Shown piece by piece: positions 33,401 to 48,400 of a stretch of DNA of 64,000 nucleotides. The position numbers and the translations under genes were made by a program. Positions within the stretch are counted from its first letter, which is position 1, and the number at the start of each line of letters is the position of its first letter. A model generated the notes under the pieces. That model saw only the letters and a list, made by a program, of their open reading frames with translations. It ran no database searches and was not told the DNA's origin. This stretch comes from Oasisia sp. SBJ-2009 (lineage: Eukaryota; Annelida; Polychaeta; Sabellida; Siboglinidae), in NCBI GenBank assembly GCA_964017155.1, contig OZ024861.1, positions 49,536,513-49,600,512 on the forward strand, given 5' to 3'.

Positions 33401-36400
33401 TTTATTTATTTAATTTAAAGTACTAGTATATTTTATTATCATTGTTTGGTGCATGTGAATGTATTGTCATGTGAATGTACTAGTACGACAACCAATATCA
33501 TTACACATTCCAATATTTTATTGTAACTTCAATGTGAACACATGGCAATAAAGCTATCTTATATTATCTTATCTTATTATTAAATTGTTGTAGGTACCTT
33601 CAAGTCGGAGCAGTACATAGACGTGCTGGGATATGTGGCTGACAGCGTCAACCCCTTCATCCTCCAAGAGGAGATCATTCACTCTGTCGTCCTGCAGTAC
33701 CATGGCACCTGTAACCCCGTCCACCGCGTCAAGGAGCCAATCTACAACCCAGGTATGGTGTGATTGATTTCTAGCAATGGCTCGGGGGTAGTGCTTGGGA
33801 CTCTCGACTACAAGAACCCGGGTTCGAATCCTGTGCTGCGGTGTTAAAAACCTTGACCATGTTTTTCACTCTACATTGCTCCAGTTCACTCAGCTGTATA
33901 AATGAGTATATGTGATAGTATATGTGAGGCCGTAGACAGTGGTGGATATGTGTACGTGCAGCCTTCGCACATTAATTGTAGCATGATGATGGCTGGATGC
34001 TTCTCAGAGAAGCTGAGATGGTGTCTGAGTGAACAAGTCTGTCAGGGAAGTAAAGTGTAAAGTGCTTTGAACGGTCCTGAGGACTGGATACTGCGCTATA
34101 TAAGAACTTGCCTTCACTTCACTTCACTTCACTTCACTTCACTTCACTTCACTTCACTTCACTTCACTTCACTTCACTTCACTTCACTTCACTTCACTTC
34201 ACTTCACTTCACTTCACTTCACCCCACCCCACCCCACCCCACCCCACCCCACCCCACCCCACCCCACCCCACCCCACCCCACCCCACCCCACCCCACCCC
34301 ACCCCACCCCACCCCACCCCACCCCACCCCACCCCACCCCACCCCACCCCACCCCACCCCACCCCACCCCACCCCACCCCACCCCACCCCACCCCACCCC
34401 ACCCCACCCCACCCCACCCCACCCCACCCCACCCCACCCCACCCCACCCCACCCCACCCCACCCCACCCCACCCCACCCCACCCCACCCCACCCCACCCC
34501 ACCCCACCCCACCCCACCCCACCCCACCCCACCCCACCCCACCCCACCCCACCCCACCCCACCCCACCCCACCCCACCCCACCCCACCCCACCCCACCCA
34601 ATTTAATCAAATTGATTAAATCATCGATTAAATCATTGATTTAATCAACATGAAAAAATCAAGATATTGATTTTTTTTTAAGAATATCTTAAATTTATAC
34701 TTATGTTGCATGCTACTGCCAGTTGATTTAACAGTATTTTTAAATAAAGTTTAAATTTGTACAAAACAATTTTGCTTTAATTCTTTAGAAATGCTAAGAA
34801 TGAAATGTTCAGCCTACTGGGTATATGATATTCCACCTTTATTTATTTTCCGAATTACATATTATTTCTTATGATTGTCGAGAATGTTGAAAAAATCAAA
34901 TAAATCGATTTAATAGAAAAAAATCGATTTAATCGAAAAAATTTGATTTATTTGAAAAAAATCGATTTTTCCAACCCTGAACTTCGGTGCAATCAAGCGT
35001 GACCATCATTGTTGTCACCAGCCATCACGCCCCTGGTGACACACGAGGTGGGGCTGTACACCGACACGAAGTACTCGCCGCGACACAACATTCCGCGGGC
35101 GGCCATCTTGAGCGCACGTGACACGACGCTGCATCAGTTGCTGGGGAAGCCAGCAGATGGCGACATGAAGCTGGCCGTGCCCAATGACATGGGGGGCAGT
35201 GTACGGCCGGGGGACCACAAGTACAGGTGAGGCGATAGACACAGACAGACACATTGTTGGTGACACGATAGACGCAGACAGACACATTGTTGGTGACATG
35301 ACAGACGCAGACAGACACATTGTTGGTGACGTGATAGACGCAGACAGACACATTGTTGGTGACGTGATAGACACAGACAGACACATTGTTGGTGACATGA
35401 TAGACACAGACAGACACATTGTTGGTGACGTGATAGACACAGACAGACACATTGTTGGTGACGTGATAGACACAGACAGACACATTGTTGGTGACATGAT
35501 AGACACAGACAGACACATTGTTGGTGACGTGATGGACACAGAGAGACACATTTTTGGTGACATGATAGACACAGACAGACACATTGTTGGTGACATGATA
35601 GACACAGACAGACACATTGTTGGTGACATGATAGACACAGACAGACACATTGTTGGTGACATGATAGACACAGACAGACACATTGTTGGTGACATGATAG
35701 ACACAGACAGACACATTGTTGGTGACATGATAGACACAGACAGACACATTGTTGGTGACATGATAGACACAGACAGACACATTGTTGGTGTCGTGATGGA
35801 CACAGACAGACACATTGTTGGTGACGTGATAGACACAGACAGACACATTGTTGGTGACGTGATAGACACAGACAGACACATTGTTGGTGACGTGATAGAC
35901 ACAGACAGACACATTGTTGGTGACACGATAGACACAGACAAACACATTGTTGGTGACACGATAGACGCAGACAAACACATTGTTGGTGACATGATAGACG
36001 CAGACAGACACATTGTTGGTGACACGATAGACGCAGGCAGACACATTGTTGGTGACATGATAGACGCAGACAGACACATTGTTGGTGACACGATATACGC
36101 AGACAGACACATTGTTGGTGACTGTCTGTCTGTCTGTGGTGACACAGACAGACACATTGTTGGTGACATGATAGACACAGACAGACACATTGTTGGTGAC
36201 ATGATAGACACAGACAGACACATTGTTGGTGACATGATAGACACAGACAGACACATTGTTGGTGATGTGATGGACACAGAGAGACACATCGTTGGTGACG
36301 TGATAGACACAGACAGACACATTGTTGGTGACATGATAGACACAGACAGACACATTGTTGGTGACATGATAGACACAGACAGACACATTGTTGGTGACGT

Positions 36401-39400
36401 GATAGACACAGACAGACACATTGTTGGTGACGTGATAGACACAGTCAGACACATTGTTGGTGACGTGATAGACACAGACAGACACATTGTTGGTGACAAG
36501 ATAGACGCAGACAGACACATTGTTGGTGACACGATAGACGCAGACAGACACATTGTTGGTGACATGACAGACGCAGACAGACACATTGTTGGTGACGTGA
36601 TAGACGCAGACAGACACATTGTTGGTGACGTGATAGACACAGACAGACACATTGTTGGTGACATGATAGACACAGACAGACACATTGTTGGTGACGTGAT
36701 AGACACAGACAGACACATTGTTGGTGACGTGATAGACACAGACAGACACATTGTTGGTGACATGATAGACACAGACAGACACATTGTTGGTGACGTGATG
36801 GACACAGAGAGACACATTTTTGGTGACATGATAGACACAGACAGACACATTGTTGGTGACATGATAGACACAGACAGACACATTGTTGGTGACATGATAG
36901 ACACAGACAGACACATTGTTGGTGACATGATAGACACAGACAGACACATTGTTGGTGACATGATAGACACAGACAGACACATTGTTGGTGACATGATAGA
37001 CACAGACAGACACATTGTTGGTGACATGATAGACACAGACAGACACATTGTTGGTGTCGTGATGGACACAGACAGACACATTGTTGGTGACATATGATAG
37101 ACACAGACAGACACATTGTTGGTGACATGATAGACACAGACAGACACATTGTTGGTGACATGATAGACACAGACAGACACATTGTTGGTGACGTGATAGA
37201 CACAGACAGACACATTGTTGGTGACGTGATGGACACAGAGAGACACATTGTTGGTGACGTGATGGACACAGAGAGACACATTGTTGGTGACGTGATGGAC
37301 ACAGACAGACACATTGTTGGTGACGTGATGGACACAGAGAGACACATTGTTGGAAGTTACATGTTAATGGTGCAAGTAGAATGTTTGCATCAATTCAATA
37401 ACTTTATTCCAAGATTCAACAGGTTTAATGACTTTATTCCAGACTCAACAGGGCACACACAGCATGTGACTCTGAGGTCCATATGTTGACATTAGGCAGA
37501 CAATATGTACAGTATACATTCTGATCCAATGCTGTGTGTGTAAGAAAAATGTGTACTGTTGTTTCAGTCAAGTGTTCACATATAAAAGCTTGTTCCAGTG
37601 TTTACGGATCCTGGAAGTGAATCTTAAGCTAGAAGTTAGAATGGCATTTAAAATTTAGTTAACAGAGCTACACATAAATCTATACGTGTACCATATTCCT
37701 AATAACTGACTGGCAGCAACAGAGAGCATAGCAGGCTGGTACTTTCATATTTTGACATACCAATAAATAACTTTAAAATATTATTGTGATATGCAATATG
37801 CAATCTAGTTAATGTGGATTTCTTGTAATTCCACCAGAGTTGTACTCCATACATGGGAGAGCAATATGAACAAAACAGTGTGAGCTTAACATCTAGGGAG
37901 CACATGCTAAATTTTCGTTAAATTGTTGTACATATAGAGTTCTGCATTGTCTATTAATATCATCATCATCTGAAAGATCATCTGAAATATAGCATCCACC
38001 ATCCTGAAGTTTTAAGCTGTTTTGCAAAAACCACAATAAATTCTGATGTATGATATATGAGTGCTAAATCTTCTTAACCCCTGTTTCATCGAATTTGCTA
38101 AATAAAACTATTGGAAAATTATTGATGAAAAAATAGACTGGCAAAATACAAATTTCATTAAAGATGTATGTAAAAAAATTGTGTGTTCTATCTATGCTGT
38201 GTAATGATGACAGAAATAAGTGCATAGACCTAGGCACTTAGGGGAAGATACATGTTAATTCTCCGCTGTTAGTGTACGAATGTATAGATTGTAGTTTTAC
38301 ATGTATTTATTGTAGTTTTAAATATATAGGTTGTATTTTTTATATATTGATTGTAATATGTCCAAATGGCTACCATTTACTTTCTTGTATAGTATCAGAA
38401 TGTGCTCTAACATCCCTGTTGTATGGAGTAGCTGGTGACATAATCCTTTCATACTGTTTGGTAGTATGATCAGACTAACAACCATATAGAACAACATTAG
38501 TTAGCTGTAAGCCCATTGCTATCATGTTCGAGGCTTTCAACTGAATTAATTTGTCGGACGTCTACAGGACTATTTTCACCGCTCGTTCCCGCCACACCTA
38601 CACCGACCCAGACTACGCCTACACAGACAAGGAGAAAGAGTTTATTGAGGCGCACAAGAAGTATTACATCAACTTCATCAGCTACTTGCGGGAGAAGAGG
38701 AAGAATGCTCATCAGAACAAGTGAGTAGTGTCTCTCTCGCTCTCCCTCTCTCTTTGTCTGTCTCTCTTGCTCTCTCTCTCTCTTTCTCTCTCTCCCTCTC
38801 TCTTTGTCTGTCTCTCTTGCTCTCTCTCTCTCTTTCTCTCTCTCCCTCTCTCTTTGTCTGTCTCTGTCTCCCTCGTGTGCTCTCTCTCTCTCTTTCTGTC
38901 TCTCAATCTCTCTCTACTTCTCTTTCTCAGTGTCTCTCTGTCTCTCTCTCCCTATCTCTCTGTCTGTCTGTCTCTGTCTCTCTTTCTCTCTCACTCTCTC
39001 TCTCGCTCTGTCTCTCTCTCTCGCTCTGTCTCTCTCTCTCGCTCTGTCTCTCTCTCTCGCTCTGTCTCTCGCTCTGTCTCTCTCTCTCGCTCTGTCTCTC
39101 TCTCTCTCTCGCTCAGTCTCTCTCTCTCGCTCTGTCTCTCTCTCTCGCTCTGTCTCTCTCTCTCGCTCTGTCTCTCTCTCTCGCTCTGTCTCTCTCTCTG
39201 TCTCTCGCTCTGTCTCTCTCTCTCGCTCTGTCTCTCTCTCTCGCTCAGTCTCTCTCTCTCGCTCTGTCTCTCTCTCTCGCTCTGTCTCTCTCTCTCGCTC
39301 TGTCTCTCTCTCTCTCGCTCTGTCTCTCTCTCTGTCTCTCCCTCTCTCTCATAACTTTTCATGTAGTCTGATGCGCAGCTGCTATAGTTACCTAGATGTG

Positions 39401-42400
39401 AGAAGTAAATGTTTCAGACTTCAGCTGGTGTTAGAAAGATTCTTTTCCATTCAGTTGGCCCAGTGTCAGTGATCGTCTGAGTTCATTGGTGAAATTGATG
39501 GTGTCTTTTTTTGGGTAACTTACACACTTATATCACTTAATATCACTTATACCACTAGCATTACATTGAATGTGGATGTTTTCAGTGACGTTGTAGCAGT
39601 TAGGACTGCGAGACTGCCCTTTGTGTCAGTATATTGCAAATGCAACAGGCATAATACTAATGTCTTATTATGCATGTCATTGGTAAATTTATACAAACAT
39701 CAGTGATTCCTTGAAATAGTGCCCATTGTTATGGAACGTAAAAGCGGGGGTGCCACCCCTAGGTTTAATTTTTTCATTTCATATTACGTTATTATGACTA
39801 CAACATCCATGTTGAAGGTTTACTGCCTGCTAATTTGTGTTTAGTTACTTTATTAATCTTGGAACAATGTTTGCAACTTGAAAGATTCCACCTGCAACAT
39901 GTTCAAATGGTAAACAAACCATCCAGTTTCAAAACAAAATTGATTGGCAATAATGCCGAGGCGAGTAGAGTTAACCGCAATATCCTTTGATGTTTAACTT
40001 TCCCACATACTAAACAGCAGACTTCCCATTATCAATTACTGCTCAGTCAATTCTGGGCAGAGGAGCGGGCACCCTCCATTTAGACTTGCGTACTGTATGC
40101 TGTTACTGTTGACAGTTTGTATCATTCATTCATATACTGGCAGTGGTTTTTGTTATTAATTTTCAGTTTCTCTGTTAACAACATTATAGAAATAAATAAG
40201 TTGTTCCATATGTCAGGGAGTTCAAGCTGACGGACAATGAGATTGACATCAACCTGAAACCGGCTGCGGGCATCAGACCAACCAAGTTGAAGATCGAGGA
40301 AGTGATAGAGAACGAGACAGGTACAACTCCACCTGTCTCATGGTTACAGCCATTAACGTACCTTCTGATTCATGTGATAAGTGGATATAGCTTTTGTTAT
40401 GTTCGTGATGTTTCCACGCTGTTTCTACAGTTTTACTTATTTCTTTAAAAACAAATTTTATCTGTCGTATTTTATCAATCTTTTTTTGAAGCCATGATTA
40501 AATTTGCTTTAATTTGAGTGAAGTAGAGTTGTTATTAAGCAAACATTCATTAGTACTGGCTTCTTGCTCAGCGCCATTTTCACAACTCATCGTAGTGCCT
40601 GTCTCCTTTTAACTTTCCTAATAACCGAATATTATTTCAGTAAACGTCTGCATTTACAAGAGCTATTTAACTCCTGCTGTAGTTGATCCATGATTTCCAC
40701 GGTGGTCGAACTTCTGTTACGTTAACATATCTTACATTAACTTTCATATCGCTTGCTTCATAACCCTGTAACTTCAACTGCGACATCTTCCCACAGATCA
40801 GGAAACAGTGCAGGGAGACACAGTCCGACCCCTCGAACTGGAAGGTTGGTGGGGTGGTGTGTTCTCACATTCGTAGTTGGTCGTTTTGTAGCCGCGGTGG
40901 TGGTAGTAGACAGTGTGTGTGGATTTACCTCTGCTGTGTATTTCAAGGTGTACCAGCTGATGTTCGTCTTGTAGAACCAGAGCCCCCGAATGCGGCGTTC
41001 CGGCTCCTGAGCATCAAGGAACTGGCTAAGGCTGAACAGGAGTCATCGGCCAAGGTCTGTGTTGTCAGTCTTTGTGTGTTCGTTCTCTTAAAGGGATACT
41101 CCAGTCAGTGAGAGATTCACAGCTTTTACTTACGTATGTATAATATATTTGTTATGCATAGTAATTGTGCACAAAGATCGTTAATGAACAATTAATTATA
41201 GTATAATTATACCAGAAACACTCCATGTTGGATTCAGGGTGCTGCCATCTTGAGACTTATGCGCCAATGACGTAAACCCCGTACGTCCCTGGCACATGCA
41301 TGTTCAAATATCCTATGTGTGTCCAATGGTATTTGATGTATCCAGTACACCGCGGATTGCTTATGTCTCTATCACAATTATTAGCGAAGATTCCGCCATT
41401 TTTTGCCATTTCCAACAATGCGCCAGTGACGTAAACGATTTAGCTTACGTCACTGGCGCATCAAGTCTCAAGATTGCAGTGCCTTGAATCTAAGATAGCA
41501 TGTTTTTGATACCAATAAACTATAACTAATTGTTTATTAATGATCTTTATACACAATTACTAGGCACAACCAATATAATATGCATTTGTAAGTTAATACT
41601 ATGAACCTCTCACTGACTGGAGTATCCCTTTAATACAGTATTTATTTTTATACATGCAGTTTCCATGAAGTTGAACCTTCCAAATTGTCCTATGTTTAGT
41701 TAATGTCATTGTCAATATCCCGCTTGAGTCATTTAGCAGATTTGTAGTAAAAAGGCTAGCACAAAAACCCGTCATTTGGAAGGGATATCACAGGGTAGTT
41801 TGCAAGGTGAGATAGAACACAGACTATCAGGGGCTGGTTTCATAAAGCGGCGTAATTTTGTGTGCAACTACACGGTCTACTGGTTGGAGTTAGCAGCTAC
41901 TAGTTGATGCAGCTTGTGGCCAGTTTTATGAGACCAATCTAGCATTCGTGTATCTAAATTGACGTAGAATTGACCTAATTAGGTTCAGGAGGGGAATCCC
42001 TGCATTTGTGCTGTCTCTGGACACCCATTTTCTCCTTAGCTGCCACATTTGTTGTCCGTATACTAAATGCTAGGCTGTGATGAATGTAAATGATACCCAA
42101 TGTAAACATTAAAAATAACTATTGAGAGTGGGCAAGTCGGGAGCATCAACGAACTTGGGGAGCATCCCGTAAATATTTCAACTGGTGCCTACTAAACACA
42201 TGGCAACTATGGAGGAGACTCGTGGAATGCAACTGGCATAACTTTACGACGTTTTAAGGCTTTCGACAAGTTATCGTCCCCTATAACATCGAAAGTATGC
42301 TTTATGCAACCGACCCCAGATCCAGTTTGATTATGTGGCAGAGTGTACAACTTACATACAAATATGAGGCATTTTGCCAAAGTTGTCATACCAGATGCCT

Positions 42401-45400
42401 TTGAATGGTAATTTGCAATGCTGAGAATGTTCTGGGTCATAAATGACTCCTTCATTGTGTAGTGTCCAATATGCACTGGATCCTGGAGGGGTACATTAGA
42501 GCAATTTATAAGATATGATAAACTAGATAGATTATAGTTCTTCTTCTTATGGTTAGCTCATCACTCTATGTTAGCCACATGTTTGTGACTAGAGTATTGT
42601 CGAGCTTGGTTTTCAGAGTTGTCCTTCTCTAGAATTAGTGAGTCCACTACAAGTTACACATTTACCCCCTGTGTGGGATCTTTGACTTCCCCTGGCATAG
42701 ACACCAGATAGAAGGGATCACCGGCTTTTTGTGTCTCTTCCGAAAGACACAGGCAATGTGAGGTGAATTAAATTGCCTAAGTTTCAAAACAGCGGCAGGT
42801 GGGATTGAACCACCGTCCCCTCGATTGACAGTCCGGTGCTCTACCATGCGACCAGTGCTCCTCAAAGTTAAATGTTAGTTTAACAAGATTCTGTTTGAAT
42901 GTCGCTGTTTGTTTCTCTGCATCAGGTGATGGATGGATTGAACGCGGTACCCACTGGGCCAGTCGAGGAGGCTGACTGCAGCCGACGACTGGCACCTAAT
43001 GAACTCCACCAGATCATTATTGGTAAGTAGAAAGCGAAAGTGAAAGTGAAAGTAATTTTTCTAACATGGCAAAATATCCTGTTGTTAGGAGAGTACGTGA
43101 TGTGGTAGCCTTTTAAGAAAGGTGTAGTATGTTGTTTGTTCAGTGTTTTCAGTCCAAGTTTGATGTTATACAGAAATAATTCAATAAATTGTCTCACAGC
43201 TTATGCAATTCACTTTATCTTAAACTCGTTGTCGAAACATTTCATAGAAAGTCTATTCTATTGAATATTCACTTGGACATATTAACATGTCTGCAAAATG
43301 GCTATTTAATTTTGATGAAACGGGGAATACTACTCAATTAGAATCTTTTGTGGAACACATCAGTGCAACAAATATTGAAGTCTCCAATCGTGTACACCGG
43401 TACTGTATCCAGTTGGACAATTTAGTTCCAGACAGACAGTTGGATTGCAACAGTTACTGTGTCAATTGTTCGGCTCTGTTCAATTACACTCCAAAAGGTT
43501 GAAGTGTAAACTGCTGAGCTCTGTTCAGTTAAACTGCAGACAGTTGAGATATAAATTGCTGGGCTCTGTTCAATTAAACTCCAGACAGTTGAGGTGTAAA
43601 TTGCTGAGCGCTTCAATTAAACTCGAGAGAGTTTTTAGGTGTAATTTTGCTGAGCTCTGTTCAATTAAATTCCAGACAGTGTTCAATTACAATCCAGGCA
43701 GTTGAGTGTAAATTGCTGAGCTCTGTTCAGTTAAACTCCAGACAGTCCAGGTGTAAATTGCTGAGGTTTGTTCAAATATGAAGTGTAAATTGCTGAGCTC
43801 TGTTCAATTAAACTCCAGACAGTTTTGAGGTGTAAATTGTTGAGCTATATTCAGTTAAGCTACAGACAATTGAATGCTGTAAGTTGCTGACCTGTTTCTT
43901 GCTGCAGGTCCTCCAACCATTGACTTTGGTGAAGTTTGCCTCAAGTCAGTCAGCGAGAAGCGACTCAACATAGTGAACAACCTCGACCAGTTTATTCATG
44001 TTGTAGTTGAGGTGAGTGAGACTTTGTCAGACGTTTATCTCCATACTAAATTACAAGACTAGTCCTTTTTTAATCATTTTGCTCTCTTACATTTTGTTCT
44101 TCACATTTCGTCCCTCACAGTCTGGTCATGTGTTCTCCCCTCTCTCTATATCTCCATTTCCACTCTCCACCCTCTGTCTTCAACCACTCTCTCTCCATCC
44201 AGTCTCTACTCACCTTTTCTCTCTTTCACCCCGCCTCTCTCTAAGTATATATCTATGTAAAGCTCTGTCTCTCTCTCTCTATGTTGCTCCAGTTCAAGTT
44301 CACTCAGCCTATGTAAATGAGTACCTGGCTACAGATATTGGTGAATTTTTGAGCACAAGTAATCTTTGCACATTAACTAAAGAATGGCTGAATGCTTCCC
44401 AGAGTGGTATACGTGTTGATTGATTGAGCAAATCTGCCAGGGAGTAAAGTGAAAACCAGTTTCGTAAGGATTGGATGTTTTTCTTTAGAAACTCCTGGTG
44501 TGGTGCGTGATATATGAGTTTATGTTGTAGTTGGACTGCCGTGAGTTGCGTCACACAAGTCCCCTGGCCCAAGTTGTCCCTCCTCGCTCCAAGGCCTTTG
44601 TCCCACTCATCTTTGAGTCCAACAACAAGGGCACGTTTCAAAGGTAAGTCACCTGTGCTGTTTGTGTACAGGTGCTAGTGTTGCTGCATTCAGAAAAGGG
44701 TGTGATTTAATCGTGATACAAAAGGGTGTGATTTAATCGTGATACAAAAGGGTGTGATTTAATTGTAATACAAAAGGGTATGATTTAATTGTAATACAAA
44801 AGGGTATGATTTAATCGTAATACAAAAGGGTATGATTTAATCGTAATACAAAAGGTGTGATTTAATTGTAATACAAAAGGGTATGATTTAATCGTAATAC
44901 AAAAGGGTGTGATTTAATCGTGATACAAAAGGGTATGATTTAATTGTAATACAAAAGTGTATGATTTAATCGCAATACAAAAGGGTGTGATTTAATTGTA
45001 ATACAAAAGGTATGATTTAATCGTAATACAAAAGGGTATGATTTAATTGTAATACAAAAGGGTATGATTTCATTGTAATACAAAAGGTGTGAATTCATTG
45101 TGATACAAAAGGGTATGATTTAATCGTAATAAAAAAGGTGTGAATTCATTGTGATACAAAAGGGTATGATTTAATCATGATATAAAAGGGTATGATTTAA
45201 TTGTGATGCAAAAGGGTATGATTTAATCATTATACAAAAGGGTATGATTTAATCATAATAAATAAGGTATGATTTAATCGTAAAACAAAAGGTGTGATTT
45301 AATTGTAATACAAAAGGGTATGATTTAATCGTAATACAAAAGGGCATGATTTAATCATAATACAAAAGGGTATGATTTAATCATGATAAAAAAGGTATGA

Positions 45401-48400
45401 TTTAATTATAATACAAAAGGGTTTGATTTTAATCATAATAAAAAGGGTTTGATTTAATATTGATTTAATAAAATTTCATCGGTATCATGTATAAGTAAAA
45501 ATAATATTATGCTTCTGGGGCTTAGCAGAATGGTCGTTATAAATCAGTATCAATACCTAAACACTTTTATTGCCAAGTATAATAAAAAATTAATATCCAA
45601 GATAAAAATGAGTACTTTGCCTAGAAACATATTGAATTCGTATGTCCAAATTGTTATCATAGTTATTAGAATTTCAGTAAGTAATAAAATAATATATTAA
45701 CATATTTTATTTATCAAAACGTACGTTGTATAATAAGGAATTGCATTATAATATATTATTTATCACTAGCAGCCTTAGAATTATATTACACTACAGTGTA
45801 AAATAATAATAAAATATTGTATTTTATTTATTTATTATTACAGTCACATCATACCGTAATAGTTAATGATACCTGTTTTGTAGGTCGTTGCGATACACAA
45901 TCAACGGTTGCTATGGCAGCCACATCACAGTGTTTGCTACGGTGGTCCCTGTGGCCCTGGAGCTGTCCACACAACACTTGTCTCTGGAGCCTTTCTCTGG
46001 GCTCCCAGCGGAAGCAGGTATTGCAACAACTATTGGTTCATTTCCTTCATGACAATGGTGCCTTTCCAAACAGTATATGTTTTATATTATCAGTTTTATG
46101 GTGATATTAACTTTCCTTGTTTCATTGTTTTAATTGGATTTTTTTTTGTATTTCATAAAATAAGAATATCAATGTTTGAAAACCACACACTGAGTTGTTT
46201 TGTCCCAACTACCATCTACAATAAGTTGTCTTCTTGTGGTTGATTTGGTAGGTGTGTGTGAGACGACTACCATCTACAATAAGTTGTATTCTTGTGGTTG
46301 ATTTGGTAGGTGTATGTGAGACGACTACCATCTACAATAAGTTGTCTTGTGGTTGATTTGGTAGGTGTGTGTGAGACGACTACCATCTACAATAAGTTGT
46401 CTTGTGGTTGATTTGGTAGGTGTGTGTGAGACGACTACCATCTACAATAAGTTGTCTTGTGGTTGATTTGGTAGGTGTGTGTGAGACGACTACCATCTAC
46501 AATAAGTTGTCTTGTGGTTGATTTGGTAGGTGTGTGTGAGACGACTACCATCTACAATAAGTTGTCTTGTGGTTGATTTGGTAGGTGTGCGTGGAACGAT
46601 TACGCTCTACAACAAGCTCAACTACCCTGCAACATTCACGTGGACACCCATCCTTGGCAAACGAGGAACTGCGTTCTCTATACGTCCAGCAACAGGTAAT
46701 TATTCTTCAATAATTACATCAGTTTCAATAATATATTTTCTAATTTACTGAGAACTGGGAATGTACAGTACCAATTGTGTGAGTTGTAATCATGTTTGGT
46801 GTATAATTTATTTTTAAAGTTCTGTAAGTAATTACTAATAATCTTTCTGTAGAAAAACTTAATTTGCTTTTAAATTTTAAATTGATTTTTTAATCAATAC
46901 TTTCTGGCTTACTGAACATTTCTCAGGATAGTTCTTTTTCCAATCAAAAGTTTTTCCTTTTTCATATTCAAAAACAAGATCTTTCTTTTTACCTGTAGAG
47001 GCTTTTGTCTGACGTTACACGCCGATGACGATGACGTAATTCTGAAGAAGTCTGCGTGTAATGTCAAACCAAAAATATATATGTATATATATATATATAT
47101 ATATATGCATATATATATTATGTGTGTACGTGTAATGTTTGTACAGTTATAACACTGCTACTTTGACTAAGATGTACTGTCTCCCAGGTTACATAATACC
47201 ACAATGACTGTAGGCATTTCGACACTACATTTTAGGATACCTTTAAAATCTACATATTTTATACTGTACTTTTCTAATAAATACCTGTTATTATTAGATA
47301 TCCAGATATGTACAGTCCATAATGAATGTGTATTTTCAGACAACAAAATAACTTCTTTATACTGTGTGAATTAATAAAAAAAAAAATGCAGGCTAAACAT
47401 CAACAATCATTACCATTTGTCACACTACACACAGTCTATGATGTATAACATGATTTCACATTAAAACTAAGCCGACCTTTAAGTTGCCCTACCCTCAGTG
47501 TGATGCCTTCAATTCTTCCCCAGGCGTGGTGGATGCGTTCCGTAACCTTGACTGCGAGGTCGTATTCCACCCCTCCTTCCTCGCCCCCGAACACAGCGAG
47601 TTCAACATTCAGGTCCACGGAGGCAACACTATGAAGCTCAAGTGCTCGGCCAAGGTATTACAATTCAATTGTAATTGTAAATGTAATTTTTAATGACATT
47701 TTAATCCTCTTATAATGTATGTCTACTAATTAAAATTATATTTTTAGAAGATAATAATTATATATATATATTTGTTTAAACAATTTTAAAGTACATTATA
47801 TATATATATTTATTTATTTATTGGCTAGTTTACACCACAATTATTGTTAAATAGATAATCTATTATTTTTATTTTGTCTTTATTTATTTATTATATTAAA
47901 ATAATGTTTTTCATTTTAAAGAACAAATTATGTACAATGTATATCTTATATCTATATCTTATATGTATTTGTAATATTTCATTTTATTGTATATATAGGC
48001 ACTATATGAGTCAATGCCAGACTACATTCCAATTCGTCATGTAATGCATGTTGAATACGGCAATAAAGCTTTATTATTATTATTATGTAGTATTAAGTAG
48101 TATCCAGTCCTCAGGACCATTCAAAGCGCTTTACACTTTACTTCCCTGACAGACCTGTTCACTCAGACACCATCTCAGCTTCTCTGGGAAGCATCCAGCC
48201 ATATGCTACAATTAATGTGCGAAGGCTGCTCGTACACATATCCACCACTGTCTATAGTCAGGTACTCATTTATACGGCTGAGTGAACTGGAGCAATGTAG
48301 AGTGATTTCTTTCTCTGTGGGGAGTGATCTAATTACCATAACTGTGAGACATTTGTGCTTGTGACATGTGTTGTTGTTGTTTGTGCTTGTGACATGTGTT

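Noticed and set aside
35015..37347. Very long open frames (up to 776 codons) on both strands at 35-37 kb
   Set aside because: They arise because the 33-bp repeat unit is a multiple of three and lacks stops in several frames. They lie in a CFAP47 intron and resemble no protein family.
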